From Pseudomonas brassicacearum (lineage in GTDB: Bacteria > Pseudomonadota > Gammaproteobacteria > Pseudomonadales > Pseudomonadaceae), in contig NZ_MOBJ01000003.1 in NCBI RefSeq assembly GCF_003732225.1, positions 181,167 through 245,166 of the forward strand: 64,000 nt of DNA. The letters run 5' to 3'. The notes under the pieces were generated by a model. It was given only the letters and a program-made list of their open reading frames with translations, did no database searches and had not been told where the DNA came from. This document shows, in pieces, positions 55,761-64,000 of the stretch. The translations under genes were made by a program, and so were the position numbers. Within the stretch, counting starts at the first letter, position 1. Each line of letters opens with the position of its first letter.

Positions 55761-56881
55761 CAGTGTTGCTCCGCCAGAATCACATCCGCCGCGTGCTGCG
55801 GCATGCTGTAGAGATCGGCCGTGTCGGCAAAGGCCAGACCATTACGGCCCCAGGCCGCACGCGCTGCGTCGTCGCTCAACATGGTCGTCAGGTACTGCGT
55901 GAGTTGCGCCTGTTCGAACGGTTCGTCCAGCACCAGACCGCTGTCGGCTTCGGCGATGTAATGCGCGTAACCGCACACCGCACTGACCAGCACCGGCAAA
56001 CCGGCCACCAGTGCTTCAAGCAATACCGTCCCGGTGTTTTCGTTGTACGCCGGGTGGATCAGCAGATCGGCACCGAGCAGGAAACGCGGAATATCGCTGC
56101 GCCCCTTGAGGAACTTCACGTTATCGCCGAGCCCCAACGCGGCACTCTGTAACTGAAATACTTTGGGGTCGTCCTGGCCGATGACAAACAGCCGGGTGCG
56201 TTTACGCAGTTCCGCTGGCAGCGCCGCCAGGGCCTTGAGGCTGCGATCGACACCTTTGGTCTTGAACCCGGAGCCGATCTGTACCAGCAACAATTCGTCG
56301 TCGGCCAGGGAGAATTCACGGCGGAACTCGGCGCGGATGTCGGCCGCATTGGCCGGCGCACGACGGTCCAGGGCAATGCCCGGTGGCAGCAGATGGAAGC
56401 GCTCAAGCGGTGTGTCGTAATGCTTGATGAACAGTGGCTGCTGGACTTCGGAAATCATCAACACGTCGGTTTTCGCATCTTTGGCGAACACTGCGCGCTC
56501 GTACTCGGCGAAGTGCCGGTAGCGGCCCCAGCGCCGATAGAGGGAATTGCGCAGGGTCTGCGCTTTCTCCTCGAAGCAGCCATCGGCAGCGTAGTAGACG
56601 TCGAGCCCCGGCATTTTGTTGAAGCCGATCAGCCGGTCCACCGGACGCTTGGCCAAGTCGGCTTCCATCCAGGCACTCAGCTTCTCGTTACGACGATGGT
56701 TGAAGATCGCCTTTACCGGCGCCACCAGCACGTCGAAACCCGGCGGCACATCGCCCTCCCAGATCAGCGTGTAGACGCGGATCTGATGCCCGCGTTGCTG
56801 GCATTCAAGGGCAATGCGCATGAAATCGCGCTGCAATCCGCCAAACGGGAAATATTTGTAAAGGACAAATGCCAGTTGCAT
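55760..56881 (-). CDS. waaG: LPS core glucosyl/galactosaminyl transferase WaaG
   Basis: A 373-residue GT4 enzyme. N-terminal LAFVLYKYFPFGGLQRDFMRIA is the WaaG signature. C-terminal LLVQIGSGFKTKGVDRSL and HPAYNENTGTVLLEALVAGLPV hold the E(x7)E motif. In Pseudomonas it adds the first outer-core residue to heptose II. It is coupled to waaC and waaP by one-base overlaps. Confidence 0.94.
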   Translation of the reverse strand: MQLAFVLYKYFPFGGLQRDFMRIALECQQRGHQIRVYTLIWEGDVPPGFDVLVAPVKAIFNHRRNEKLSAWMEADLAKRPVDRLIGFNKMPGLDVYYAADGCFEEKAQTLRNSLYRRWGRYRHFAEYERAVFAKDAKTDVLMISEVQQPLFIKHYDTPLERFHLLPPGIALDRRAPANAADIRAEFRREFSLADDELLLVQIGSGFKTKGVDRSLKALAALPAELRKRTRLFVIGQDDPKVFQLQSAALGLGDNVKFLKGRSDIPRFLLGADLLIHPAYNENTGTVLLEALVAGLPVLVSAVCGYAHYIAEADSGLVLDEPFEQAQLTQYLTTMLSDDAARAAWGRNGLAFADTADLYSMPQHAADVILAEQH

Positions 56882-57954
56882 CAGCGCAGCTCCTCAGCCA
56901 GTAATGGCGGCTGCAAAAGCGTGCTTAAACGGCTCGCGACACGCTCGGGGTTCAGGCGAGTGAAACACAATGGCCACTCGCGCTTGAGATCAAACCGACG
57001 CTGATCTTCAGCCGTCGGTTGGTAAGAACATTTCTTCTGCAGGCATGGCGCGCACGGGAAGTTGCTCGCCAGGTGCACCTGGCTTTTGCCATAGGCACCG
57101 GTCAGGCCCGGATTGGTCGGACCGAACAGCGACAGAGTCGGCACGTCCAGCGCGGCGGCCAAATGACCGAGACCGGTGTCCACCGCCACGCAGGCTTGCG
57201 CACCGGCCAACACCTTGGCGACGCCGGCCAGGTTCAACTTGGGCAATACTTCAGCATTACGCAGGCCCTTGGCGATACGCTCGGCGCGGGCCTTCTCGGC
57301 CGGGTTGCCCCATGGCAGCTTCACCGCCACACCGAGGTGCCCCACGCGTTCGGCCAGCTCACGCCAATAAGCTTCCGGCCAGTGCTTGGTGTCCCACGTG
57401 GTGCCGTGCAGGAACAACACGTAAGGATTCTTGCGTGGCAACTCGACCAGCCGTTCGACGTTCAGGCCGTAATCGCCTAGCCCTTGCGGCAGGTCGTAGC
57501 CCAGCGCCACGGCGAACAACTGACGCACTCGCTCCACCGCATGTTGACCACGGGCCACCGCCAGACGGCGCGAATAAAAGCGCGCGGCGATTGGCTCACG
57601 CGCTGAGTTCTTGTCCAGACCGGCCACCGGGGCACGGACGTAACGGGTCAGCCAGGCACTTTTGAGCAGGCCCTGAGCGTCGATCACCAGATCGTATTTC
57701 GTGGCGCGAACACTCTGCTTGAAGCGTTTCCACTCACCGCTTTTGATGGTTTGCCAGATATTCTTGCGCCAGCGCCGGATCGCCACCGGAATCACCTTGC
57801 CGACAGCCGGGTGCCAGGTCGGGATCTCGGCAAAACCTTCTTCCACCACCCAGTCGAACGTGATGCCCGGGATCGCCCGTGCCGCGTCGGTCAATGCCGG
57901 CAACGCATGAATCACGTCACCCAACGAAGAAGTCTTGATCAACAGTACCCGCAA
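56881..57954 (-). CDS. waaC: ADP-heptose:LPS heptosyltransferase I
   Basis: A 357-residue GT9 enzyme. It opens RVLLIKTSSLGDVIHALPAL. FLHGTTWDTKHWPEAYW and VDTGLGHLAAALDVPTLSLFGPTNPGLTGAYG form the ADP-heptose site. It transfers the first heptose to Kdo. It starts 1 bp after waaF ends and overlaps waaG by one base. Confidence 0.96.
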   Translation of the reverse strand: MRVLLIKTSSLGDVIHALPALTDAARAIPGITFDWVVEEGFAEIPTWHPAVGKVIPVAIRRWRKNIWQTIKSGEWKRFKQSVRATKYDLVIDAQGLLKSAWLTRYVRAPVAGLDKNSAREPIAARFYSRRLAVARGQHAVERVRQLFAVALGYDLPQGLGDYGLNVERLVELPRKNPYVLFLHGTTWDTKHWPEAYWRELAERVGHLGVAVKLPWGNPAEKARAERIAKGLRNAEVLPKLNLAGVAKVLAGAQACVAVDTGLGHLAAALDVPTLSLFGPTNPGLTGAYGKSQVHLASNFPCAPCLQKKCSYQPTAEDQRRFDLKREWPLCFTRLNPERVASRLSTLLQPPLLAEELR

Positions 57955-57955
57955 C

Positions 57956-58990
57956 TTAACGGACCTCGACCGGTGCGCCTTGCAGGCGATCTAAGGCTTC
58001 GTTCACCGGTTGCGGCGTAAGCTGGCGCAAGCAGTTGTAATGGCCAAAACGGCAAGTGCGATCGAAGCAAGGGCTGCACTCGATGCCCAGACGAACGATC
58101 TCGACCTTCTCCGCCAGCGGCGGCGTAAAGCCCGGCGACGTCGAGCCATAGACTGCCACCAACGGACGGTTCAGCGCCGCCGCGACGTGCATCAGGCCGG
58201 AGTCGTTGGACACCACCGAGTCGGCGCACGACAGCAAGTCGATGGCCTCGGCCAGCGAAGTAGCGCCACTGAGGTTGACCGACTCTTCACGCAGGCCCGG
58301 AATCAGCCGCGAGCGAATGTCTTCGCCGACCGCATGATCGTTCTTCGAACCGAACAGCCAGACTTGCCAGCCTTCGCGGATTTTCGCTTCGGCGACTTTG
58401 GCATAGTGCTCGGAGGGCCAGCGCTTGGACTCGCCGAACTCGGCACCCGGACACAGCGCCAGCACCGGACGATCAAGCGCCAGATCGAACTTGGCCAGCG
58501 CAGCGTCGCGGCTGGTCGGGTCGATTTGCAGGCTCGGGCGCGGATACGGCTTGGGCAACTCGGCGCCAGGCTCATAGGCGAGCGCCATGAAGCGCTCGAT
58601 CATCAGCGGGTAACGCTCTTTATCGAGGGTGCGCACGTCGTTGAGCAGGCCGTAACGGAACTCGCCACGCCAGCCGGTGCGTTTCGCGATGCCGGCGAAG
58701 AACGGCACCAGCGCCGATTTCAGCGAGTTGGGCAGCAGAATCGCCTGATCGTACTGGCCGGCCAGGGACTTGCCGATCCGCCGCCGCGTTGCCAGCTCCA
58801 GCACGCCGTGGCCGAGCGGAAAGCTCAAGGCCTGGCGGACTTCGGGCATGCGCTCAAGGATCGGCCGACTCCACTCGGGGGCCAGCACGTCGATTTCGCA
58901 CTGAGGATGACGCTGTTTCAGACACTGAAAGAGTGTCTGCGCCATCACCATGTCACCGACCCAACTGGGCCCAACGATCAGAATTTTCAT
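57956..58990 (-). CDS. waaF: ADP-heptose:LPS heptosyltransferase II
   Basis: A 344-residue GT9 enzyme adding the second heptose. MKILIVGPSWVGDMVMAQ at the start, LCPGAEFGESKRWPSEHY and VSNDSGLMHVAAALNRPLVAVYGSTSPGFTPP are diagnostic. ATG at 58990 with GGAAAA upstream is chosen over a longer frame from 59020 that would run through a terminator-like hairpin. It heads the waaFCGP operon. Confidence 0.96.
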   Translation of the reverse strand: MKILIVGPSWVGDMVMAQTLFQCLKQRHPQCEIDVLAPEWSRPILERMPEVRQALSFPLGHGVLELATRRRIGKSLAGQYDQAILLPNSLKSALVPFFAGIAKRTGWRGEFRYGLLNDVRTLDKERYPLMIERFMALAYEPGAELPKPYPRPSLQIDPTSRDAALAKFDLALDRPVLALCPGAEFGESKRWPSEHYAKVAEAKIREGWQVWLFGSKNDHAVGEDIRSRLIPGLREESVNLSGATSLAEAIDLLSCADSVVSNDSGLMHVAAALNRPLVAVYGSTSPGFTPPLAEKVEIVRLGIECSPCFDRTCRFGHYNCLRQLTPQPVNEALDRLQGAPVEVR

Positions 58991-59010
58991 GTGTTTTCCA
59001 AAAACAAACC

Positions 59011-59030
59011 GGGGAGGCATACGCCTCCCC
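59011..59030 (-). terminator. Terminator-like hairpin upstream of waaF
   Basis: GGGGAGGC/GCCTCCCC stem; on the minus strand it is followed by GGTTTGTTTTT. It would end transcription coming from glnE, or from a gene once located between glnE and waaF. Confidence 0.65.
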
Positions 59031-59167
59031 GCCTCGAGAATCCAGCACCTGCCGCCTTGGCTGCCAGGTCATTTGGACGAGCCCGCAGGGGCTCGCCGGA
59101 TCAATTTTGTGCACATCCATGCGATGCAACCAGGTTACCTTCAATCTGCAAAACACCGCAGATCTAC

Positions 59168-59257
59168 TGTGGGAGCGAGCTTGCTCGCGATGGGGCCGTC
59201 ACACTCAACATCAATAGTGACTGTCAGATCGCTATCGCGAGCAAGCTCGCTCCCACA
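59168..59257. repeat. REPIN
   Basis: Inverted REP pair: TGTGGGAGCGAGCTTGCTCG on the left and its complement ending GCTCCCACA on the right, with AGTGAC-type pairing in the spacer. It lies just past the glnE stop. The gap from 59031 holds no other recognisable feature. Confidence 0.9.
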
Positions 59258-59287
59258 TTGGGTACTCGGCGCTTCAACCATCCTGTT

Positions 59288-62227
59288 TCAGCTTAACCCC
59301 AGCTCGCGCCAGATCCGCAACACTTCGCGACGCTCGGCCACAAACTGGTCACCCGGAATCACCCCCGCCTCATTCTGCAGGGCCTGGCGGTGAGCAGCGG
59401 AGCGGTAGGCTTTATACACCTCACGCAGCAGGCTGGCGTCTTCGGCGGGCATCAACCCGACCTCCTCCAGGCCTTCCAGAATGCGGATGTTATCCGTATA
59501 GCGGAGCAGCGAAGGGTGCGCGTCGGACCACGCCAAAGCGGCGTATTGCACCATAAATTCAATATCGACGATACCACCGGCGTCCTGCTTCAGGTCGAAC
59601 GGCGCCGTGGCTTCGAAGGCATTTGGCGCGGTGCCGGCCGCGGTGCCCTTGCTCCCCAGGTTGTCGCGCATCTTGGCGCGCATCTCACTGACTTCCTGGC
59701 GCAGCTTGGGCAAATCGCGTGCACGGCCCAGAACCTTCGCCCGGACTTTTTCGAAAGACTGGCCGACATCCTGACTGCCGACCAGCACCCGCGCCCGCAC
59801 CAGCGCCTGATGTTCCCAGGTCCAGGCTTCGTTTTCCTGATAACGCTCGAACGCCCCCAACGAACTGACCAATAACCCCGATGCGCCAGAAGGGCGCAGG
59901 CGCATATCGACTTCGTACAACTGGCCGGAGTTGGTCTGGGTGGTCAGCAAATGGATGATCCGCTGGCCTAGACGGGTGAAGAACTGCGCGCCGTCGATCG
60001 GTTTCGCACCGTCGGTTTCCGCCTGCGGATCACCGTCGTGGATGAACACCAGGTCCAGGTCCGAACCATGCCCCAGCTCCAGCCCGCCAACCTTGCCGTA
60101 ACCGACAATGACGAAACCCGGATCGCACAAGGTGCCGTCGGTACGCTGCGGCGAGCCGTACTTGGCGACCGTCTGCCGCCAGGCCAGGGTCAGTACTTGC
60201 TCCAGAATGGCTTCGGCGAGCCAGGTCAGGTAGTCGCTGACTTTCATCAGCGGCAGGCTGCCGGCAATTTCCGAGGCCGCCACTCGCAGGCGGTGCGCCA
60301 GTTTGAAATGCCGCAAGGCTTCCATCTGTTGTTCGAGGTCATCCTCGGGAATACGCGTCAATCGCTCGCGCAATTCGGCGGCCAACTCCGGCGCCAACGG
60401 CGGCTTGAACAGTCGCCCCTCGTTGAGCAATTCGTCGAGCAACAGCGGGAAGCGAGTGATTTGCTCGGCAATCCACGGGCTGGCTGCGCACAAGGTCAAC
60501 AGGCGTCGCAGCGCCCCGGGGTTTTCGGTGAGCAACACCAGATAAGCCGAGCGTCGCGCCACCGCCTCAACCAGCGGCAACACGCGTTCCAGCACCAGGT
60601 CCGGGCTGGCGTGCTCCACCGCTTGCGCCAGCAAACGCGGAATAAAGGCATCGAGCCGCTCGCGCCCCAGACGTTGCATCGCCCGCAATTGCGGACTGCT
60701 GCGCAGGCTGGCGAGTGTTTTCAGGGCCTTGGGCGCGTCGACAAAACCACCCTCTTCCAACTGACGGCAGGCGGCGTCTTCATCCTGGGCTTCCTCCCAG
60801 AGCGGCAGCCATTCACCGCCGACCACCACTTCGCTCTCCTCGCCGTCCTCTTCATCCGGATCAGCAATCACTTGACGGAAGTGCCAGTCGACCCGGCCGC
60901 GCCAATACATCAGTTGCTCATGGAACGCCGTCCAATTGGCGAAACCCAACATATAGGCAATGCGCGCCTGATCGTGTTCGCCATGCGGGAGCATTTGCGT
61001 CTGACGGTCGGCAATCGCCTGAATCGCGTGTTCGGTGTAGCGCAGGAATTCATACCCTTCGCGCAGCTCGCTGATCACCGCCGGCGGCAGGTAACCCTGC
61101 CCTTCAAGCGTGCTGAGAACTTTCAATAGCGGACGCTGCTGCAAACTCAGGTCACGACCGCCGTGAATCAGCTGGAAGGCCTGGGCGATAAATTCAACTT
61201 CACGAATACCGCCGGAGCCGAGCTTGATGTTGTCGGCCATGCCTTTGCGCCGGACTTCCTGCTGGATCAGCTGCTTCATGGTGCGCAGCGCTTCGATTGC
61301 CGAGAAATCCAGATAACGCCGATAAACGAACGGCCGCAGCATGTCGAGCAACTGCGCGCCCGCCACTTGATCGCCGGCCACCACCCGCGCCTTGATCATT
61401 GCGTAACGCTCCCAGTCGCGACCCTGGTCCTGGTAGTACTGCTCCAGCGCATTGAAGCTGAGCACCAGCGCGCCGGACGAACCATACGGCCGCAGGCGCA
61501 TGTCGACGCGAAATACAAAACCGTCGACAGTCATCGGGTCCAGCGCCTTGATCAGCCGCTGCCCCAGACGAATGAAGAATTCCTGGTTATCCAACGGACG
61601 CTTTACACCGACCGTCTCGCCACCTTCGGGGTAGGCGAAGATCAGATCGATGTCCGACGACAGGTTGAGCTCGACCGCGCCGAGTTTGCCCATGCCGAGG
61701 ATGACCATTTGCTGCGGCTCGCCACTGCGCCGACCGGTGGGCGTACCGAACTGTTGGCAATGGCGCTGATACAACCATTGATAAGCCTGATCGATGCTCG
61801 CATCGGCCATGTCCGAGAGGTCGCGGCAAGTCTCGATCAGATCGGCCTGACGGGTCAGGTCACGCCAGATGATTCGCACCTGCTGGCGGTTGCGCTGACG
61901 GCGCAGCACGCGAGCCAGTTCGTCGTCACTGGTAGCCGTCTGCACAGCGGCCGCGATCTGCGCGCACAACTCACCGGCGGTGAAACTTCGGTCGAGTTCG
62001 CCGGACTGCACAAGCTCAAGCAACATCAAAGGGTCACGCAGGCTCTGTTCAATGACAAAGTCGCTGGCGGCGGTCACTCTGGCAAACGCTGCCCAGCGCT
62101 CAGGCGACCAGGTCGACAGGCCATGATCATCGTCAAACAGGGCAACAGCCGCACGGAACGACTGCTCGGCGCGGCTGACAAATGGAAGGAGAATGGCCGG
62201 CAGTTCGGCAAGCGAAGGGAGGCTCAT
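59288..62227 (-). CDS. glnE: Bifunctional glutamine synthetase adenylyltransferase/deadenylase
   Basis: A 979-residue nitrogen-signalling enzyme. It removes AMP from and adds AMP to glutamine synthetase in response to PII. The N-terminal deadenylase half has the nucleotidyltransferase signature SSDIDLIFAYPEG. The C-terminal adenylyltransferase half has GHGSDLDLVFIHDGD. A short linker with acidic DPDEEDGEESEV lies between them. Length is normal. It is divergent from aceE. Confidence 0.96.
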   Translation of the reverse strand: MSLPSLAELPAILLPFVSRAEQSFRAAVALFDDDHGLSTWSPERWAAFARVTAASDFVIEQSLRDPLMLLELVQSGELDRSFTAGELCAQIAAAVQTATSDDELARVLRRQRNRQQVRIIWRDLTRQADLIETCRDLSDMADASIDQAYQWLYQRHCQQFGTPTGRRSGEPQQMVILGMGKLGAVELNLSSDIDLIFAYPEGGETVGVKRPLDNQEFFIRLGQRLIKALDPMTVDGFVFRVDMRLRPYGSSGALVLSFNALEQYYQDQGRDWERYAMIKARVVAGDQVAGAQLLDMLRPFVYRRYLDFSAIEALRTMKQLIQQEVRRKGMADNIKLGSGGIREVEFIAQAFQLIHGGRDLSLQQRPLLKVLSTLEGQGYLPPAVISELREGYEFLRYTEHAIQAIADRQTQMLPHGEHDQARIAYMLGFANWTAFHEQLMYWRGRVDWHFRQVIADPDEEDGEESEVVVGGEWLPLWEEAQDEDAACRQLEEGGFVDAPKALKTLASLRSSPQLRAMQRLGRERLDAFIPRLLAQAVEHASPDLVLERVLPLVEAVARRSAYLVLLTENPGALRRLLTLCAASPWIAEQITRFPLLLDELLNEGRLFKPPLAPELAAELRERLTRIPEDDLEQQMEALRHFKLAHRLRVAASEIAGSLPLMKVSDYLTWLAEAILEQVLTLAWRQTVAKYGSPQRTDGTLCDPGFVIVGYGKVGGLELGHGSDLDLVFIHDGDPQAETDGAKPIDGAQFFTRLGQRIIHLLTTQTNSGQLYEVDMRLRPSGASGLLVSSLGAFERYQENEAWTWEHQALVRARVLVGSQDVGQSFEKVRAKVLGRARDLPKLRQEVSEMRAKMRDNLGSKGTAAGTAPNAFEATAPFDLKQDAGGIVDIEFMVQYAALAWSDAHPSLLRYTDNIRILEGLEEVGLMPAEDASLLREVYKAYRSAAHRQALQNEAGVIPGDQFVAERREVLRIWRELGLS

Positions 62228-62433
62228 GGTCTATCCTTGATCGGCGTAGAAAGGGCTGTCTGTAGTGAACGCATGAAAAGCACTACGCAAAGGAGTGTCG
62301 AACAAAAGTTAGAAATAGCTGAAATTTCGTTTTTTTTGGCAGCCAGCATCAAACTTCCACCTGTCTCGGTTAGCTAAAGACCAACAGTAACGATTATTCT
62401 CACAACGCAGCAGGAGGCCACAAGCCAGTCTTC

Positions 62434-62448
62434 TGTAGTTTTACTACT
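62434..62448. promoter_or_regulatory. Upstream palindromic operator candidate of aceE
   Basis: TGTAGTTTTACTACT: palindrome TGTAGT-TTT-ACTAC, lacking only the last base of symmetry. It is the reverse complement (14 of 15 bases) of the second site. The form TGTARTWWWAYTACA is close to my recollection of the HexR consensus. Confidence 0.55.
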
Positions 62449-62485
62449 CGTATATACATTCGAAAGGCTGAAATGGTCGACGATT

Positions 62486-62500
62486 TGTAGTAAAACTACA
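62486..62500. promoter_or_regulatory. Downstream palindromic operator candidate of aceE
   Basis: TGTAGTAAAACTACA: perfect palindrome around a central AAA. Its centre is 52 bp from that of the first site, about five helical turns, and 117 bp upstream of the aceE start. It is suited to cooperative repressor binding or looping. Confidence 0.6.
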
Positions 62501-62609
62501 CGCCGCCGAATCAACCTCCGGCATTCCAAGAATTTATAACGTCTGCCCACAAGGCCAGTCGCTAACTCAGGCAACCGATTCTGGAAGCCTTTCCGCCCTG
62601 GAGCAAGCC

Positions 62610-64000
62610 ATGCAAGACCTCGATCCCGTCGAAACCCAGGAATGGCTGGACGCCCTGGAATCGGTTCTCGACAAAGAAGGCGAAGACCGTGCTCACTATC
62701 TGATGACCCGTATGGGCGAACTCGCGACCCGCAGTGGCTCGCAACTGCCTTACGCCATCACCACGCCATACCGCAACACGATCCCCGTTACCCACGAAGC
62801 ACGCATGCCTGGCGACCTGTTCATGGAACGCCGCATTCGCTCGCTGGTACGCTGGAACGCGATGGCCATGGTGATGCGTACGAACCTGAAAGATTCTGAC
62901 CTGGGCGGTCACATCTCCAGCTTCGCCTCCAGCGCAACCCTGTACGACATCGGCTTCAACTATTTCTTCCAGGCCCCGACCGACGAACACGGCGGCGACC
63001 TGATCTACTTCCAGGGTCACACCTCGCCAGGCGTTTACGCCCGTGCGTTCATGGAAGGCCGCATCACCGAAGAGCAAATGAACAACTTCCGCCAGGAAGT
63101 CGACGGCCAGGGCTTGTCGTCCTACCCGCACCCTTGGCTGATGCCTGATTTCTGGCAGTTCCCGACGGTATCGATGGGCCTTGGCCCGATCCAGGCGATC
63201 TACCAGGCTCGCTTCATGAAGTACCTGGAAGCCCGTGGTTTTATCCCCGAAGGCAAGCAAAAAGTCTGGTGTTTCCTGGGCGACGGCGAGTGCGACGAGC
63301 CGGAATCCCTGGGCGCGATCTCCCTGGCCGGCCGCGAGAAGCTGGACAACCTGATCTTCGTCATCAACTGCAACCTGCAGCGCCTCGACGGCCCGGTTCG
63401 CGGCAACGGCAAGATCATCCAGGAACTCGAAGGTGTGTTCCGCGGTGCTCAGTGGAACGTGACCAAAGTCATCTGGGGCCGTTTCTGGGACCCACTGTTG
63501 GCCAAAGACGTCGACGGTATCCTGCAACGCCGCATGGACGAAGTCATCGACGGCGAGTACCAGAACTACAAAGCCAAAGACGGCGCGTTCGTGCGTGAAC
63601 ACTTCTTCAACTCGCCAGAACTCAAGGCGATGGTTGCCGATCTGTCCGACGACGAAATCTGGAAGCTCAACCGTGGTGGTCACGACCCGTACAAGGTCTA
63701 TGCGGCGTACCACGAAGCGGTCAACCACAAAGAACAACCGACCGTCATCCTGGCCAAGACCATCAAGGGTTATGGCACCGGTGCCGGCGAAGCGAAGAAC
63801 ACCGCGCACAACACCAAGAAGGTCGATGTCGAGAGCCTGAAGTTGTTCCGCGACCGCTTCGACATTCCGGTCAAAGACGCAGAGCTGGAAAACCTGCCGT
63901 TCTTCAAGCCAGAGCCAAACAGCGCCGAAGCCCGTTACCTGAGCGAGCGCCGCACTGCACTGGGCGGTTTCGTACCACAGCGCCGCGCGCAGAGCTTCAG
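62610..64000 (+). CDS. aceE: Pyruvate dehydrogenase E1 component, N-terminal part
   Basis: The gene runs off the right edge; 463 codons are visible without a stop. GGAG precedes the ATG at 62610. MQDLDPVETQEWLDALESVL and the E2-binding, thiamin-dependent E1 features follow: YFQGHTSPGVYARAF, the ThDP/Mg2+ motif GDGECDEPES and NCNLQRLDGPVRGNG. It catalyses pyruvate decarboxylation and transfer to lipoyl-E2 (AceF). Upstream palindromes suggest repression linked to carbon status. Confidence 0.96.
   Translation, partial: MQDLDPVETQEWLDALESVLDKEGEDRAHYLMTRMGELATRSGSQLPYAITTPYRNTIPVTHEARMPGDLFMERRIRSLVRWNAMAMVMRTNLKDSDLGGHISSFASSATLYDIGFNYFFQAPTDEHGGDLIYFQGHTSPGVYARAFMEGRITEEQMNNFRQEVDGQGLSSYPHPWLMPDFWQFPTVSMGLGPIQAIYQARFMKYLEARGFIPEGKQKVWCFLGDGECDEPESLGAISLAGREKLDNLIFVINCNLQRLDGPVRGNGKIIQELEGVFRGAQWNVTKVIWGRFWDPLLAKDVDGILQRRMDEVIDGEYQNYKAKDGAFVREHFFNSPELKAMVADLSDDEIWKLNRGGHDPYKVYAAYHEAVNHKEQPTVILAKTIKGYGTGAGEAKNTAHNTKKVDVESLKLFRDRFDIPVKDAELENLPFFKPEPNSAEARYLSERRTALGGFVPQRRAQSF

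Larger units (their letters stand above)
62228..62609. other. glnE-aceE divergent intergenic region
   Basis: Holds the promoters of glnE and aceE. The part from 62280 to 62480 is clearly AT-richer than the genes around it, and two matched palindromes lie at 62434 and 62486. No small gene is seen. Confidence 0.7.

Overview
This window is a 64 kb piece of a Pseudomonas chromosome, most likely from the P. fluorescens group. The gene order from orn-rsgA-motBA through psd-serB, parC-parE-cpdA-nudF, thiC-opmH, waaA, hldE-msbA and the LPS core genes to glnE-aceE follows, from memory, the PA4951-PA5015 segment of P. aeruginosa PAO1. The many palindromic repeats with the core GTGGGAGCGAGCTTGCTCGC are the REP/REPIN family typical of fluorescens-group genomes. 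Codon use is GC-rich, and antisense shadow frames are long.

Layout. (1) 1-3.3 kb: the start of orn, then rsgA, then a three-gene insert (ThsB-like TIR, caspase-like protease, second TIR) between rsgA and motB, which are adjacent in PAO1. This looks like an anti-phage abortive-infection operon of the Thoeris TIR-caspase kind and is the most interesting system here. (2) 3.3-12.7 kb: motor genes motAB, an HDOD protein, rhodanese rhdA, psd, serB, an AhpA/YtjB membrane protein and a PqiC-type lipoprotein. (3) 12.9-21 kb: topoisomerase IV (parC, parE) with a phytase-esterase-like protein between them, then yqiA, cpdA, a DUF1249 gene and nudF, all on the minus strand. (4) 21.2-33 kb: a DUF3298 lipoprotein, the thiamin genes cytX and thiC with a TPP riboswitch, outer-membrane channel opmH, Kdo transferase waaA, a LysR/SMR-efflux divergent pair, and a plus-strand run of FAD oxidoreductase, aldo/keto reductase and a Nudix-like protein.

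(5) 33.3-59 kb: the lipopolysaccharide core locus. hldE makes the ADP-heptose precursor. waaC, waaF and waaG build the inner core; waaP and two further kinase-fold proteins phosphorylate it. A carbamoyltransferase, wapH, mig-14, dnpA, a DUF6625-like protein, ssg-like and wapR-like genes decorate or extend it. msbA flips the product, and a waaL-kinase fusion attaches O-antigen. Strain-variable parts include a sulfotransferase plus APS kinase pair, a GT25 enzyme and a GT-B-like protein. Between the carbamoyltransferase and the kinase genes lies about 2.2 kb of accessory DNA. It holds a YceK-type lipoprotein, a DUF6124 gene behind a highly structured leader, and a mosaic array of repeats.

(6) 59-64 kb: glnE and the 5' part of aceE, whose upstream region carries two near-identical 15-bp palindromes that look like paired operators. 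No tRNA, rRNA, CRISPR array, transposase or prophage was seen.
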